From Leptospiraceae bacterium (GTDB taxonomy: Bacteria > Spirochaetota > Leptospiria > Leptospirales > Leptospiraceae), in NCBI GenBank assembly GCA_947458405.1, contig CANGZW010000013.1, positions 1 through 52,087 of the forward strand: 52,087 nt of DNA, given 5' to 3'. Both the position numbers and the translations under genes were made by a program. Each line of letters opens with the position of its first letter. The stretch's first letter is position 1. Under the pieces are notes generated by a model. The model was not told the origin of the DNA. It saw only the letters and a list, made by a program, of their open reading frames with translations, and searched no databases. Shown here piece after piece: positions 35,440-44,927 of the stretch.

Positions 35440-36144
35440 ATGGAAAAACAAATTTTCATAGTTAATAAAATTTCAAATAAAAAAATTTTATATGCTCTCC
35501 TAATTCACTATTTTGCCTACGTTGTTATGCAGACCCTTGCCCTGTTTGCAGAGACAAAGAGGGGACCATCTTTACCCGATAGACTCCATGAATGGGTAAC
35601 TCCAAGAAGGGAGTTTGATTGGGTAAATAATCAAGTATGGTTTATACTTTTAATCGTCTCTATTTTTTATCTCTGTCTATTTCGAAAAAAATCAGCTATT
35701 CTTTATTTACTAATTGGTTCTTTGGTCAGTATCTTTAGAGGGATATTTATTTTTTTAACATCATTAGGTCCACCATTTGCATTATATTCACAAATACCTC
35801 AAGAAATTATACAATTAAAATTTGAAGGTATCACGTTATCTCTATTATTTAAACATTGGCTTCCTCTATCAATATTATGGGATAATGATTCAGGTGTATT
35901 TTTTTTAACTCAGGACTTATTTTTTTCAGGTCATACAGCATCCACTTTTTTGCTATTAATTTGTTTGAAAAAAAAGGATTTATTGTACTATATATTTTTA
36001 TTTTACCATATTAATACTGTTGTATTTTTAATACTTACTCATGAGCATTATACAATTGATATCTTAGGTGCGTATTTTGTTGTATATTCTTGCTTTATGT
36101 ATTTTAGAAATAATCGAATTTTTAATTATTTTATAAAATTTTAA
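35440..36144 (+). CDS. Sphingomyelin-synthase-like (PAP2_C) membrane protein
   Basis: The 234-residue protein has about six TM segments. Two motifs resemble those of eukaryotic sphingomyelin synthases and related lipid phosphotransferases: DLFFSGHTAST (near residue 165) and HEHYTIDILGAYF (near 202), giving the His-His-Asp catalytic set. Related PAP2 phosphatases use similar His but lack the HYTID pattern. It may transfer a phospho-head group between lipids or remove a lipid phosphate; the substrate is unknown. Its stop codon directly abuts the feoB stop on the other strand. It is divergent from the NlpC/P60 gene across only 31 nt. Confidence 0.75.
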   Translation: MEKQIFIVNKISNKKILYALLIHYFAYVVMQTLALFAETKRGPSLPDRLHEWVTPRREFDWVNNQVWFILLIVSIFYLCLFRKKSAILYLLIGSLVSIFRGIFIFLTSLGPPFALYSQIPQEIIQLKFEGITLSLLFKHWLPLSILWDNDSGVFFLTQDLFFSGHTASTFLLLICLKKKDLLYYIFLFYHINTVVFLILTHEHYTIDILGAYFVVYSCFMYFRNNRIFNYFIKF

Positions 36145-38217
36145 TTATCCAAAACCTAAAAAGGTTCCAACTTGATAGATTATTAGAGAGGAAACATAGG
36201 CAAGGGTTGTCATATAGAAAAATAAGAAAATTGGCCAGATATAGGAATTTGTTTCTTTACGAACAACTGCTAAGGTTGACATACATTGACAGGCATATGC
36301 AAAAAATATCAATACTGAAATACCGCTAAGTGTTGACCAAACTTTTTTACCTGTCTTAGGGTTGATATCATTTTGCATGGATGTTTTAAGATCGGTTGAA
36401 TTTTCGTCTCCTGACTCAACCTCATAAATAATTGCAAGTGTTGAAACCATAACCTCCCGAGCGGCAAAAGATGTAATTAATGAAATACCAATCTTCCAAT
36501 CAAAACCCAAGGGTTCAATTATTGGCTCCATTTTTTTTCCAATTTCTGCGGCATAAGAGTTTAGGATAATATTTTGATTCCCTTTATCCTGAATTGGATA
36601 AGTTGCTAAAAACCAGAGAATGATTGAAATATAAACAATAATTGTGCCGGAATTAACTATAAATGCTTTTACTTTTAAATAAACATTTATGAGAACATGC
36701 CTCAGGGATGGAGTTCTATATTCGGGTATCTCCATTAAAAAATAAGAGGACTCATTTTTAAAAAATGTATTTTTAAATATCAGCGCAAAAATGAGTGCTG
36801 TTATCATTCCCAAAAAAAATAATAAAAATAGCATTATTCCTTTTAAGCTAAATATACCCCAAAGCATTTTATCATCAAAAATAGTACCTATCAATAAAAT
36901 ATAAACAGGATATCTTGCCGAGCATGTAATTAAAGGTGAAATAAGTATTGTTGTCATACGATCACTTTTATTTTCGATGGTTCTTGAGCCCATGATTGCG
37001 GGAACTGCACATGCCGCTGAGGATAAAAGAGGTATAAAGGATTTTCCTGAAAGACCGAATTTACCCATAAACTTATCCATGACAAATGATGCTCTTGACA
37101 TATATCCTGATTCTTCCAAAATCCCTATAAAAAAGAAAAGAAGGGTAATTTGTGGTACGAAAACCATCACAGATCCCGCACCTTTAATAATCCCATCTGC
37201 AATTAAGAGAGATAAGGGACCTTCGGGAAGTGTAGACTTTGCAAATTTTGAAAGTGATTCAAAGCCCCACTCTATAAAATCCATAGGGATTTCTGACCAT
37301 GAAAATAAACCCTGAAATATTATGCCCATCAGAAATAAAAATATAACAACTCCATAGATAGGATGAAGTAAAATTTTATCGATTTTATTAAATGATGCAT
37401 TGTTGATTGTTGATTTTTTAGTAATACAATTTGCAATTAATTTTTTAATATAAAAAGATTTACTCATTAATTCATCTTGATAGGTAAAGGATAAATTACT
37501 TATTTTAAATTCATTTAATATGAACTCAGAAACTTTACCGGGAAATAATTCAATACCGGGGAGTTCTTTTTGTAGTACTTCTCCGGATTCTTTTTTTAGT
37601 GAATTTTCAAGTACAAATCTACTAAAAATGGGATTAGTTGAATTTAAGGTCGAAATTATTTTGTTAATAAAGTCTTCTTTTTTTGTAATCCATTCCCATT
37701 TTCTAGAAAGGGTTTTAAAGTTTATAGGATTTGATATTAATAATTTTAGGTCTTCAAGACCTTCTTTTGTTTTTCCATTAAAATAGATAATATTAATGTT
37801 TAATTCATTTTTGAGTTTTTCGATATCTAAGACTATATTTTTTTTCTCTAAGATATCTTTCATAGTTAATACTAAAATTATTTCTGCACCCAGATCTGCA
37901 ATTTGAAGAAAAAACTGCATACTCCTTTCAATCAATCCAGAGTCCATTATAAAAAGGATCTTATCATTACTCTCTCTTTTCATGAGAAATCTGGTGAGTG
38001 CTTTTTTATCTTCCGAAATTCCATTCAGAGAAAAAGATCCGGGAAGATCAATTAACTCGAGAGTTTTATTATTAAAATTTAAAATACTACTTCTCTTTTC
38101 TACCGTGACTCCAGAAAAATTTCCAGTCTTTTGATTTAAGTTTGTAATATGATTAAAAAGGGTTGATTTTCCACAATTTGGATTTCCAACCAAAAGAATA
38201 CGATATTCAGAATTCAT
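36145..38217 (-). CDS. feoB: Ferrous iron transport protein B
   Basis: FeoB is the inner-membrane Fe(II) transporter with an N-terminal GTPase. The 690-residue protein has G1 GNPNCGKST, G2 Thr in GVTVEK, G3 DLPG and G4 at LTMKD, where the usual Asn (NxxD) is replaced by Thr. A transmembrane region of about eight helices includes the Gate segments around MGIIFQGLFSW, SAACAVPAIM and TCSARYPVYILL. The C-terminal YACQCMSTLAVVRKE is well conserved. Its ATG overlaps the feoA stop by 4 nt. The G4 change may lower guanine specificity or raise GDP release. Confidence 0.95.
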   Translation of the reverse strand: MNSEYRILLVGNPNCGKSTLFNHITNLNQKTGNFSGVTVEKRSSILNFNNKTLELIDLPGSFSLNGISEDKKALTRFLMKRESNDKILFIMDSGLIERSMQFFLQIADLGAEIILVLTMKDILEKKNIVLDIEKLKNELNINIIYFNGKTKEGLEDLKLLISNPINFKTLSRKWEWITKKEDFINKIISTLNSTNPIFSRFVLENSLKKESGEVLQKELPGIELFPGKVSEFILNEFKISNLSFTYQDELMSKSFYIKKLIANCITKKSTINNASFNKIDKILLHPIYGVVIFLFLMGIIFQGLFSWSEIPMDFIEWGFESLSKFAKSTLPEGPLSLLIADGIIKGAGSVMVFVPQITLLFFFIGILEESGYMSRASFVMDKFMGKFGLSGKSFIPLLSSAACAVPAIMGSRTIENKSDRMTTILISPLITCSARYPVYILLIGTIFDDKMLWGIFSLKGIMLFLLFFLGMITALIFALIFKNTFFKNESSYFLMEIPEYRTPSLRHVLINVYLKVKAFIVNSGTIIVYISIILWFLATYPIQDKGNQNIILNSYAAEIGKKMEPIIEPLGFDWKIGISLITSFAAREVMVSTLAIIYEVESGDENSTDLKTSMQNDINPKTGKKVWSTLSGISVLIFFAYACQCMSTLAVVRKETNSYIWPIFLFFYMTTLAYVSSLIIYQVGTFLGFG

Positions 38218-38453
38218 TCTGGAATCTCATCGATATAAATAAATTTAGCTTCTGTTTTTCTTATTGAGATTAGATTATCACCTGATAAAAAAATAACTTT
38301 ATCGGAGGATTGGGATAATTCTGATAATACTATTAACGAACCTGGAAAAACTCCATGATCCATAATATCATTGATAAATTCTTTACCTGCTGATATAGAT
38401 ATATTTTGAATAGTTGCCTGTTGGTTTACTTTTAAATCCAAAATAGTTTTCAT
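38214..38453 (-). CDS. feoA: Ferrous iron transport protein A
   Basis: FeoA is a small SH3-fold cytoplasmic protein needed for FeoB activity. The 79-residue protein has the usual short beta barrel, with NDIMDHGVFPGSLIVLSE and the final IRKTEAKFIYIDE strands. ATGA overlaps join it to the ABC1 kinase gene upstream and to feoB downstream, so the three are one translationally coupled unit. Confidence 0.88.
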   Translation of the reverse strand: MKTILDLKVNQQATIQNISISAGKEFINDIMDHGVFPGSLIVLSELSQSSDKVIFLSGDNLISIRKTEAKFIYIDEIPE

Positions 38454-39748
38454 TGGGGGATATAGAGTTTTTGATCCTTGATTAGATCCATTTCTGGAGC
38501 TAAAATTTTTACATATCTGTCAAAGTATAACATTTGTTTTATTAAAAGTCCAAACTCTCTCGGTATTTTTAAACCGTTTCGTTTACTTATATCTGCTATG
38601 TCAAACATTACTTTATTTAGTCTTGCTTCATCGAGTTCACTTTCCCGGCCTTGTTTAATAGTCTGAGAAATTGTTCTCATCTCTAAAATCACTCTATTCA
38701 AATCATCTGCGAATCTATTTTCATTGATTCCTTTCGATGTTGAATCCATCATTACTAAACCTTTTGCCATAAGGGTAGGATTTTCAGAGCCAATGCCCTG
38801 CATAAAAAGTAAAAGTCCCTGCCATACCTGCTTAGAAATTCTTCCTACTATTCCAAAATCTATAAAACCAATTCTTCCATCCTTAAGAAGAAGTAAATTT
38901 CCCGCATGAACATCTGCATGAAATACATCTGAATTCCCCAAAGACTCAAACCAAATTGATAGAGCTGTAGTTAGTGTTTCTCTTGGATCTGTAGAATACT
39001 TTTTAATATCATTTAAATTTGTAAGGGGAATCCCGTACAATCTTTCCATAGTTAAAATTTTCTTTGTGGAAAATTCATGGAATACTCGGGGAACTTTTGC
39101 TCTTAATTCATTTCTACTCAAAAGATATTTTTCAAAATCATTAATATTTTTAGCTTCTTGAATAAAATCAACTTCCTGAATGATATTTTCATAAAAGTCT
39201 TTAACTATATCTGTCAATCCCGAAGATGTAATACCTGGAGCAAGTTTAGAAAAAATTAAAGTCGCCACATATATCAAACCCATATCGGTTTTTAAGGTAG
39301 ATTCTATGTCGGGTCTTTGGACCTTAATTACAACATCATGTCCGGATCGTGTAGTCGCTGAATGAACTTGAGAGATAGAGGCAGAAGCGAGGGGGATTGG
39401 ATCTACATACTCGAAAAAGTTTTCCATTTTTCCCCCGAGCTCTTTTTCGATAGTTTCCCTGATAACTCCAAAGGGTATGGGACGAACTGAATCCAAACAT
39501 TTTTCCATTTCAATCGTATATTCCTTTGGAAAAAGTGATGGTGCCGAGGCAATAAATTGACCTAATTTGATGTAGGTTGCCCCGAGCTCCTCAAATGCTT
39601 CTCGAAGCCGAATATGTAGTTCGGGGTCTTTTTTGTTTTGAGAGAGATCAAGAATAACCTGTAAAGCTTTGGCAGAAAATACAAAACTACTGTTAATTAC
39701 TCTTAAGGTACCACTAATTCCTAGGCTTATATTAGAAAACAGTTCCAT
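38450..39748 (-). CDS. ABC1/UbiB-family atypical kinase
   Basis: The 432-residue protein has the ABC1 signature: KLGQF (KxGQ loop near residue 65), ALA-type PLASASISQVHSA in place of the Gly-rich loop, VIKVQRP with the ATP Lys, FHADVHAGN as catalytic loop (near 280) and IDFG (near 295). UbiB homologues support quinone biosynthesis or lipid handling at the membrane and act as ATPases more than protein kinases. The C-terminal TM hairpin of UbiB is not evident; the protein ends in a soluble tail. Coupling to feoA-feoB by overlap is notable, since UbiB genes are not usual partners of iron transport. Confidence 0.9.
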   Translation of the reverse strand: MELFSNISLGISGTLRVINSSFVFSAKALQVILDLSQNKKDPELHIRLREAFEELGATYIKLGQFIASAPSLFPKEYTIEMEKCLDSVRPIPFGVIRETIEKELGGKMENFFEYVDPIPLASASISQVHSATTRSGHDVVIKVQRPDIESTLKTDMGLIYVATLIFSKLAPGITSSGLTDIVKDFYENIIQEVDFIQEAKNINDFEKYLLSRNELRAKVPRVFHEFSTKKILTMERLYGIPLTNLNDIKKYSTDPRETLTTALSIWFESLGNSDVFHADVHAGNLLLLKDGRIGFIDFGIVGRISKQVWQGLLLFMQGIGSENPTLMAKGLVMMDSTSKGINENRFADDLNRVILEMRTISQTIKQGRESELDEARLNKVMFDIADISKRNGLKIPREFGLLIKQMLYFDRYVKILAPEMDLIKDQKLYIPQ

Positions 39749-39817
39749 AAGACAACCTTTTGGTGATAATATAGATTGTAAGCTATATTTTTATTGGTAT
39801 TTTGGTTTACAGCAGAG

Positions 39818-39845
39818 TTGAAATATGTTTTCTGACACTTATATT
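39818..39845 (+). promoter_or_regulatory. Candidate promoter of the XPB-N-like gene
   Basis: TTGAAA (39818-39823), a 16-nt spacer and TATATT (39840-39845) give a start near 39852, only about 11 nt before the ATG. No ribosome site is present in that leader, so translation may be near-leaderless. Confidence 0.4.
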
Positions 39846-39862
39846 CTTACAACTGCAAAATT

Positions 39863-41863
39863 ATGGATAATGAAAACGTACTAATTCAGGAACTAAATAA
39901 ACTCGATCTCCCTGAATTAAAAAAAATTGCTACAACCTGGAATATTCTAAAGTTTAACGCTAAAGATAAAAAACAGGCTATATCGCAAATATATGAGTCC
40001 TTTCAAGATGAGTTTCTTTTAAAAGGTGTACTCGAAAAATTAACCCCCATTCAGGTTACTATCCTGAGTCATATCTTAAAAAATAAGAATGTCCATACTT
40101 TGGGGGAGATAGTGAGAAAAGTGATTCTTCCTCCCTTAAATGTGGAGATGGAATTAAATGTTCTCAGAAAATTTAATTTATTATACCAGAGAAAAAACAG
40201 AGAACGTCTTACAAACAATCTGGATAAATACCATGCCTATGATGAGATCGCTTCTCTAATAAAACTAGATCTAAATCAAAAAGGGGAAAAGTTTAAAATC
40301 CCCTTAGATAAAAACCATATTAAATTAACTCCAAACGCCATTCCTCCAGAATGGTGGAAGGGAGTGGGCTCAAAGAAGCCGGATTCCCTGGAAGAATTTT
40401 TAAAAATTGCAACTTCCAATGATGGTATATCTAATTTACTGAATAGTATTGATGATATAGAGAGAGATGTGATACTTTTTATTTTTACACACGGAGGTGT
40501 TGTGGAAATGGAGGTACTCAGAAATTATATTCATATCAATCGTGGAAAATATGATGTAGTTATTCCCCAATTATTATTAAAACATATTATATTTGACACG
40601 TATTACATAGATGAAAAGTTTATTAGGATTGTTACCCTTCCCAAAGATATATTTAATTATCTTCAAAATAATACATTAATTCCACCAGCTAAAAAAGGAA
40701 CCCGTCAGAAACAAGAAAAGATCGCCAAAAATGAATTAGATTTCTTTTTAAATATCAAGAAAATGATATCTTTTATTTCCAGAAAAGGCTTGAGTCTTGC
40801 TAAGTCAGGTAAAATTAAACAAGCTGATAACAAGCGTACCGAGCAAGATTTATTAAAGCCAGATATAGAGATATTTACCGAAAAAGGACAGGTCTATCAA
40901 ATAGAGTTAATCCTACCAATATTAAAATTATTAGGTATAGTTGATATTAAGGGTGAAAATATTATTCTTACAGGCGAAGTGGAAAATTTTCAAAAGAAAG
41001 ATATATTTGATGTGATGAATCTCGTAATACACGAAGTTAATGAAATCAGAACAAAAAGATTTAACCCACCCGAAGTATTTACAGCTATTGAAGTACCTTT
41101 TTATGATAAACCAATACTCGATAAAATCGTAAATATAATCATAGATATGGATAAAGTGAGCTTGTCAGTTCTCTTTGCCAATGTGATTAGAGAAAACCTG
41201 GTATTTTCACCCGGTTTTAAAATTAAAAACTTTGAAAATGATTTGTTGGACCTAAGAAAAGAGATAATTAGCTCAATATTTTACTTACATCTTTTTGGTT
41301 TATTGGAAGTAGATTATCCCCATAGATTCATCAAATTATCTGAATTAGGAATGTACTACTTTCAAAATAAGCCAATATCCAGAATTACCGAAAAAGGTGG
41401 AATTACAATCAATCCGGATTTTTCTATTATTGCCTTTCCAGAAAAGTGCTCTATGGTTGGAATACATTTGTTAAAGGTGTTTACAGAGTTAAAAGATTAT
41501 GATAGGGTATATACATTTGTATTAACCAAAGATTCTTTTCAGCAGGGTATTCTTTTAGGATATGATCAAAATCTATTTATTCAGTTTTTACGAGAATCCT
41601 CCAAAGCAGAATTAGCTCAGAATTTATTATTCCTCTTTGATGATTGGAGTAAAAACCTTCCTATTGTCAATATTACAGAAGACTGTGTCCTTGTGAGAAC
41701 AGGTGATGCTCATGTGATGGAATTATTAACGGGACAGATTAAGGGCAAAAAAATTATTTTGGAAGAAATTGGTGTAGATGCGATTCTAATAGATAAAAAT
41801 AAAATACAAGATGTTATACAAGTCGCAGAAAAATTGAATATGATTGTTAAGTTAATGAGATAA
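39863..41863 (+). CDS. Stand-alone XPB/Ssl2 N-terminal-domain (Helicase_C_3-like) protein
   Basis: The 666-residue protein has no helicase ATPase motifs. Residues ~510-595 ([42 protein letters not shown]) match the helicase-associated domain found at the N-terminus of bacterial XPB (damage-recognition-like). The first 500 residues contain several helical winged-helix-like units ([38 protein letters not shown]). It may bind DNA or work with a separate helicase. No helicase gene is adjacent. It is a single gene with its own promoter and a terminator. Confidence 0.75.
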   Translation: MDNENVLIQELNKLDLPELKKIATTWNILKFNAKDKKQAISQIYESFQDEFLLKGVLEKLTPIQVTILSHILKNKNVHTLGEIVRKVILPPLNVEMELNVLRKFNLLYQRKNRERLTNNLDKYHAYDEIASLIKLDLNQKGEKFKIPLDKNHIKLTPNAIPPEWWKGVGSKKPDSLEEFLKIATSNDGISNLLNSIDDIERDVILFIFTHGGVVEMEVLRNYIHINRGKYDVVIPQLLLKHIIFDTYYIDEKFIRIVTLPKDIFNYLQNNTLIPPAKKGTRQKQEKIAKNELDFFLNIKKMISFISRKGLSLAKSGKIKQADNKRTEQDLLKPDIEIFTEKGQVYQIELILPILKLLGIVDIKGENIILTGEVENFQKKDIFDVMNLVIHEVNEIRTKRFNPPEVFTAIEVPFYDKPILDKIVNIIIDMDKVSLSVLFANVIRENLVFSPGFKIKNFENDLLDLRKEIISSIFYLHLFGLLEVDYPHRFIKLSELGMYYFQNKPISRITEKGGITINPDFSIIAFPEKCSMVGIHLLKVFTELKDYDRVYTFVLTKDSFQQGILLGYDQNLFIQFLRESSKAELAQNLLFLFDDWSKNLPIVNITEDCVLVRTGDAHVMELLTGQIKGKKIILEEIGVDAILIDKNKIQDVIQVAEKLNMIVKLMR

Positions 41864-41870
41864 ACAAAAT

Positions 41871-41902
41871 TAAATGAACCTTTTTGTATTACGGTTCATT
41901 TA
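41871..41902. terminator. Bidirectional terminator
   Basis: A perfect 10-bp stem TAAATGAACC / GGTTCATTTA with a 12-nt T-rich loop lies between the convergent XPB-N-like gene and the small minus-strand gene. Confidence 0.65.
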
Positions 41903-41914
41903 AATGCTTTAAAA

Positions 41915-42196
41915 CTAAGAAGCTTGAACATCTATAATTTTTATTTTTTGTTTAAAATTCCAGGGTCTAAATGGAGCGATAACATCTAATACTTTTTCAT
42001 CTACAAAGTAAAGTCTCTCGCCTAATTTTACCAGTCCACCCTTGTAGTGGGCATATTTTGTCTTATGATCTATTAAACCAACTTCAATTACCTTTTTCCA
42101 ATCATCACAAGTTTTTAAAGAGGGAACTTTTTTTAAGTGAAGCTCTCTAATTGAACTATCTTTTACAGCATCCCGTAGAACGTAATCCCAATCCAT
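41915..42196 (-). CDS. Small conserved-looking protein of unknown function
   Basis: I do not recognise this 93-residue soluble protein. It has a mixed helix-strand pattern: DWDYVLRDAVKDSSIRELHL, then DDWKKVIEVGLID, then KGGLVKLGERLYFVDEKVLDVI, with a basic end. There is no signal, TM or Cys-pair motif. Codon use and a clean ATG support a real gene; there is a terminator shared with its convergent neighbour. A weak TTGACT ... TAAGAT pair (15-nt spacer, 42287-42313, minus) may be its promoter. Confidence 0.6.
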   Translation of the reverse strand: MDWDYVLRDAVKDSSIRELHLKKVPSLKTCDDWKKVIEVGLIDHKTKYAHYKGGLVKLGERLYFVDEKVLDVIAPFRPWNFKQKIKIIDVQAS

Positions 42197-42336
42197 AATT
42201 TATCCTTTTTTACTTCTAAATTTAATTTTCGACATCTTATTCCCTGATCTCAAGGATATTGTAAAGATGGAGCATATTTTTCTGAATCTTAGCAATCTTT
42301 TGATTTCAGTCAAACTAAAAATAGTTTTTCGGTTTG

Positions 42337-43407
42337 TTATTCAGATTTATCTTTTGAGAGAAGACTTTTTACGGTCTTTTCTAGATTAGATACCTGTGCC
42401 TTTAAGTCTGTTAGTTTTCTCGCTACAGCGGAATTTTTTAAATAATCACTCAAAGGTTGTGGAGGAATCCCTGCATAGATACCTGCTTGCTTGATATCAC
42501 TCATAACACCTGCCCTTTGAACTAAAATTACATCATCAGCTATCTTAAGATGATCCAAAACTCCTGTCTGTCCACTCATAATTACTCGATTTCCAATTAT
42601 AGTTGATCCTGCTATAATACAACCGGCTGTAAGGATTACATCTTCTCCAACAGTTACATTGTGTGCAATGTGGACGAAATTATCAAATTTAGTTCCCCGC
42701 TTTATTCTAGTTTCGTTATATGCCGCCCTATCTATACAATTATTACTCCCAATGACAACATCATCTTCTATCACTATTTTTCCTGTCTGAGGAATGCGGT
42801 AATAAGTTTTTTTGGAATCGGGGACAAAGCCGAAACCTTCTCCACCCAAAACTGATCCATATTTTATAATTACTCTATTACCAATTTCTGTTTTATACCC
42901 TATCACACAATTGGCGAGAACCCATACATCATCTCCAATTTTAACATCTTCTTCAATTATAGTATTTGCCTGAATGATTACCCTATCTCCCAAATGGACA
43001 TTTTTTCCTATGATAACATTTGGTCCAATTTGAGTTCCTTCTGGAATTTTAGTTGTTTCATGAATCAATGCGGATTTGTGTATAATTCCCCACTCAGAGT
43101 TATGTATATCATAGTCCATGTATTTTTGTTTGATTAAAGCATGAGCCACCCCAACATTTATTGTTTGTATTACAGCTTTGATTCCAAACTGTTTAATAGA
43201 GTCTGCAAGTTCTTTGTTTGTAATAACAAGGGAGGGTTTATTGGATTCTATAAATTTAAAGAACATTTTATTATCACAAAAAACCATACTTTCCTCCTTA
43301 CCGATTTCAATAGGAGATATATGAGTAATTTCTGAATCTCCATCAATTACTGTGAGATTCGCTTTATCTTTAAATTCTTTAAATAACTCTAGGGCTGATA
43401 TTTTCAT
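42337..43407 (-). CDS. lpxD: UDP-3-O-acylglucosamine N-acyltransferase
   Basis: LpxD adds the second acyl chain to UDP-acyl-glucosamine, from acyl-ACP, in lipid A synthesis. The 356-residue protein has the uridine-binding N-terminal domain, then left-handed hexapeptide repeats (PEGTQIGPNVIIGKNVHLGD onward). GGEGFGFV and DRAAY...GTKFDNFVHIAHNV hold the catalytic His near residue 246. The C-terminal helix ends in Lys-rich residues. In Leptospira the acceptor can be a diamino sugar; the sequence does not show which. It is the last gene of cimA-pth-thrB-lpxD, 10 nt after thrB. Confidence 0.95.
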   Translation of the reverse strand: MKISALELFKEFKDKANLTVIDGDSEITHISPIEIGKEESMVFCDNKMFFKFIESNKPSLVITNKELADSIKQFGIKAVIQTINVGVAHALIKQKYMDYDIHNSEWGIIHKSALIHETTKIPEGTQIGPNVIIGKNVHLGDRVIIQANTIIEEDVKIGDDVWVLANCVIGYKTEIGNRVIIKYGSVLGGEGFGFVPDSKKTYYRIPQTGKIVIEDDVVIGSNNCIDRAAYNETRIKRGTKFDNFVHIAHNVTVGEDVILTAGCIIAGSTIIGNRVIMSGQTGVLDHLKIADDVILVQRAGVMSDIKQAGIYAGIPPQPLSDYLKNSAVARKLTDLKAQVSNLEKTVKSLLSKDKSE

Positions 43408-43417
43408 AAAAATCCTC

Positions 43418-44359
43418 TTAATTTTTGATTATTGTTCCTGTTTCACAAGTTTCAATTGGAATAAATTTATAATTAATTATATTTCTTTCCAAAATGTTAT
43501 TTACCAATTTATGGAATTCATTATTAAAATTTAATGCTCTTTTTTCTTCTACATAAATCAATAAAGTGGGACCAGAACCGGATAGTGTATAACAAATATT
43601 ATTTTCTAATAAAATTTTTGATATTTCTTTTAAAAAAGGGATACTTTCAATTCTATAGGGTGTGTGAAGCCTGTCCTCCACGCATAGTTTTAATAAATTA
43701 TAATTTCCAGTATTGATAAACTCATTCCAGGTCGAAATCCTACTCATATTAAAAATAATATCATCTGTTGAATACATTTCTGGTAATTTTTTACGGGAAT
43801 CATTTGTATCTGTTTCAATCTCTGGAATAAAGAGAAAGAGTTTAATGTTACCAGGAAATTTTTTTTTAAAATAAATCAGACCTTCTTTTGTGAAATAAGA
43901 AAGGATAAATCCCCCCAGAAGAGCGGGAGTTGTATTGTCTGGATGACCTTCAAGCATTGCGAGTTCAGTTAATATAGAATTTTCACTTGGAAGAGGGATG
44001 GATTTTATTTCCAATTCGTGATACCTTTTTGCTGTTAAAAATCCTGCTATGATTGCACTGGCACTCGAACCGAGTCCACCTCTCATGGGTAAATTTAAAT
44101 TCACCCTGACATTAAATGGAGGTAAATTTTTATTAGGCAAATAAAAATCTGCATACTTTTTGTATGCCAACTTAATGAGGTTATCTTTTATTATAAAGGG
44201 AAGAGGGGATCCATCTTCCTGTGAAATTTTATAATTAGAATCTTCTGTAAAACTAAAGTGAAAATCATTATATAAATTCAAAGCCATTCCTAGTAAGTCA
44301 AATCCAGGTCCGAGATTTGCACTAGTGCCAGGAACTTTTATTGTAAAATCGGTCATCAT
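43418..44359 (-). CDS. thrB: Homoserine kinase
   Basis: ThrB phosphorylates homoserine in threonine synthesis. The 313-residue GHMP kinase has the N-terminal VPGTSANLGPGFD, the ATP loop MRGGLGSSASA and the LEGHPDNTTPALLGG segment typical of homoserine kinases, with TLSGSGPTLL near the C-terminus. It lies 15 nt after pth. Because CimA makes isoleucine precursors from pyruvate, threonine here need not feed isoleucine synthesis. Confidence 0.95.
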   Translation of the reverse strand: MMTDFTIKVPGTSANLGPGFDLLGMALNLYNDFHFSFTEDSNYKISQEDGSPLPFIIKDNLIKLAYKKYADFYLPNKNLPPFNVRVNLNLPMRGGLGSSASAIIAGFLTAKRYHELEIKSIPLPSENSILTELAMLEGHPDNTTPALLGGFILSYFTKEGLIYFKKKFPGNIKLFLFIPEIETDTNDSRKKLPEMYSTDDIIFNMSRISTWNEFINTGNYNLLKLCVEDRLHTPYRIESIPFLKEISKILLENNICYTLSGSGPTLLIYVEEKRALNFNNEFHKLVNNILERNIINYKFIPIETCETGTIIKN

Positions 44360-44374
44360 GGTAGTAATAAAATC

Positions 44375-44926
44375 TTATCCTTTTGTTTTTTGAAGAATCC
44401 ATTCATTTAGTTTGCTGATAGAAGTTGCAATTAATTCGGTAAGTTTTTCAGTTTCAGAATCCACAAAATTGGAAAGTACGTAATCGCTAACCTGAAAATT
44501 AGGATTTTCCGGTCTTCCTACACCAAAACGAAGTCTGTGGAAATCGTTTCTCCCGAGTAAATCAATAATACTTCTCAATCCATTATGCCCCGCGTGCCCC
44601 CCACCGACTTTTAATTTCAATTTTCCAAAGGGGAAATCTATTTCGTCATGTATAACAATTATATCATCCATGGGAATTTTGAATTTGGAAATAAGTTTTA
44701 TTGTGCAGGAGCCAGAAAGATTCATAAATTCTAATGGTTTCAATAAAAATAAATTATGAGTAGTATCCTGAATTTTCGCCACAGAACAAGTTTTATCATT
44801 ATCAAAAGAAGAGTTCTTATTTTTAGAAAACTCATCTATAACTTTAAAGCCAATATTGTGTCTAGTGTTTTTGTATCTCTCCCCCGGGTTTCCTAAGCCC
44901 ACAATTAATAACTTTTTTGATTCCAT
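44375..44926 (-). CDS. pth: Peptidyl-tRNA hydrolase
   Basis: Pth releases peptides from prematurely dropped peptidyl-tRNA. The 183-residue protein has LIVGLGNPGERYKNTRHNIG with the catalytic His, MNLSG with the conserved Asn, HDEIDFPFGKLKLK with the catalytic Asp and GGGHAGHNGLRS. All active residues are present. It starts 1 nt after the cimA stop and leads into thrB. Confidence 0.96.
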   Translation of the reverse strand: MESKKLLIVGLGNPGERYKNTRHNIGFKVIDEFSKNKNSSFDNDKTCSVAKIQDTTHNLFLLKPLEFMNLSGSCTIKLISKFKIPMDDIIVIHDEIDFPFGKLKLKVGGGHAGHNGLRSIIDLLGRNDFHRLRFGVGRPENPNFQVSDYVLSNFVDSETEKLTELIATSISKLNEWILQKTKG

Positions 44927-44927
44927 A

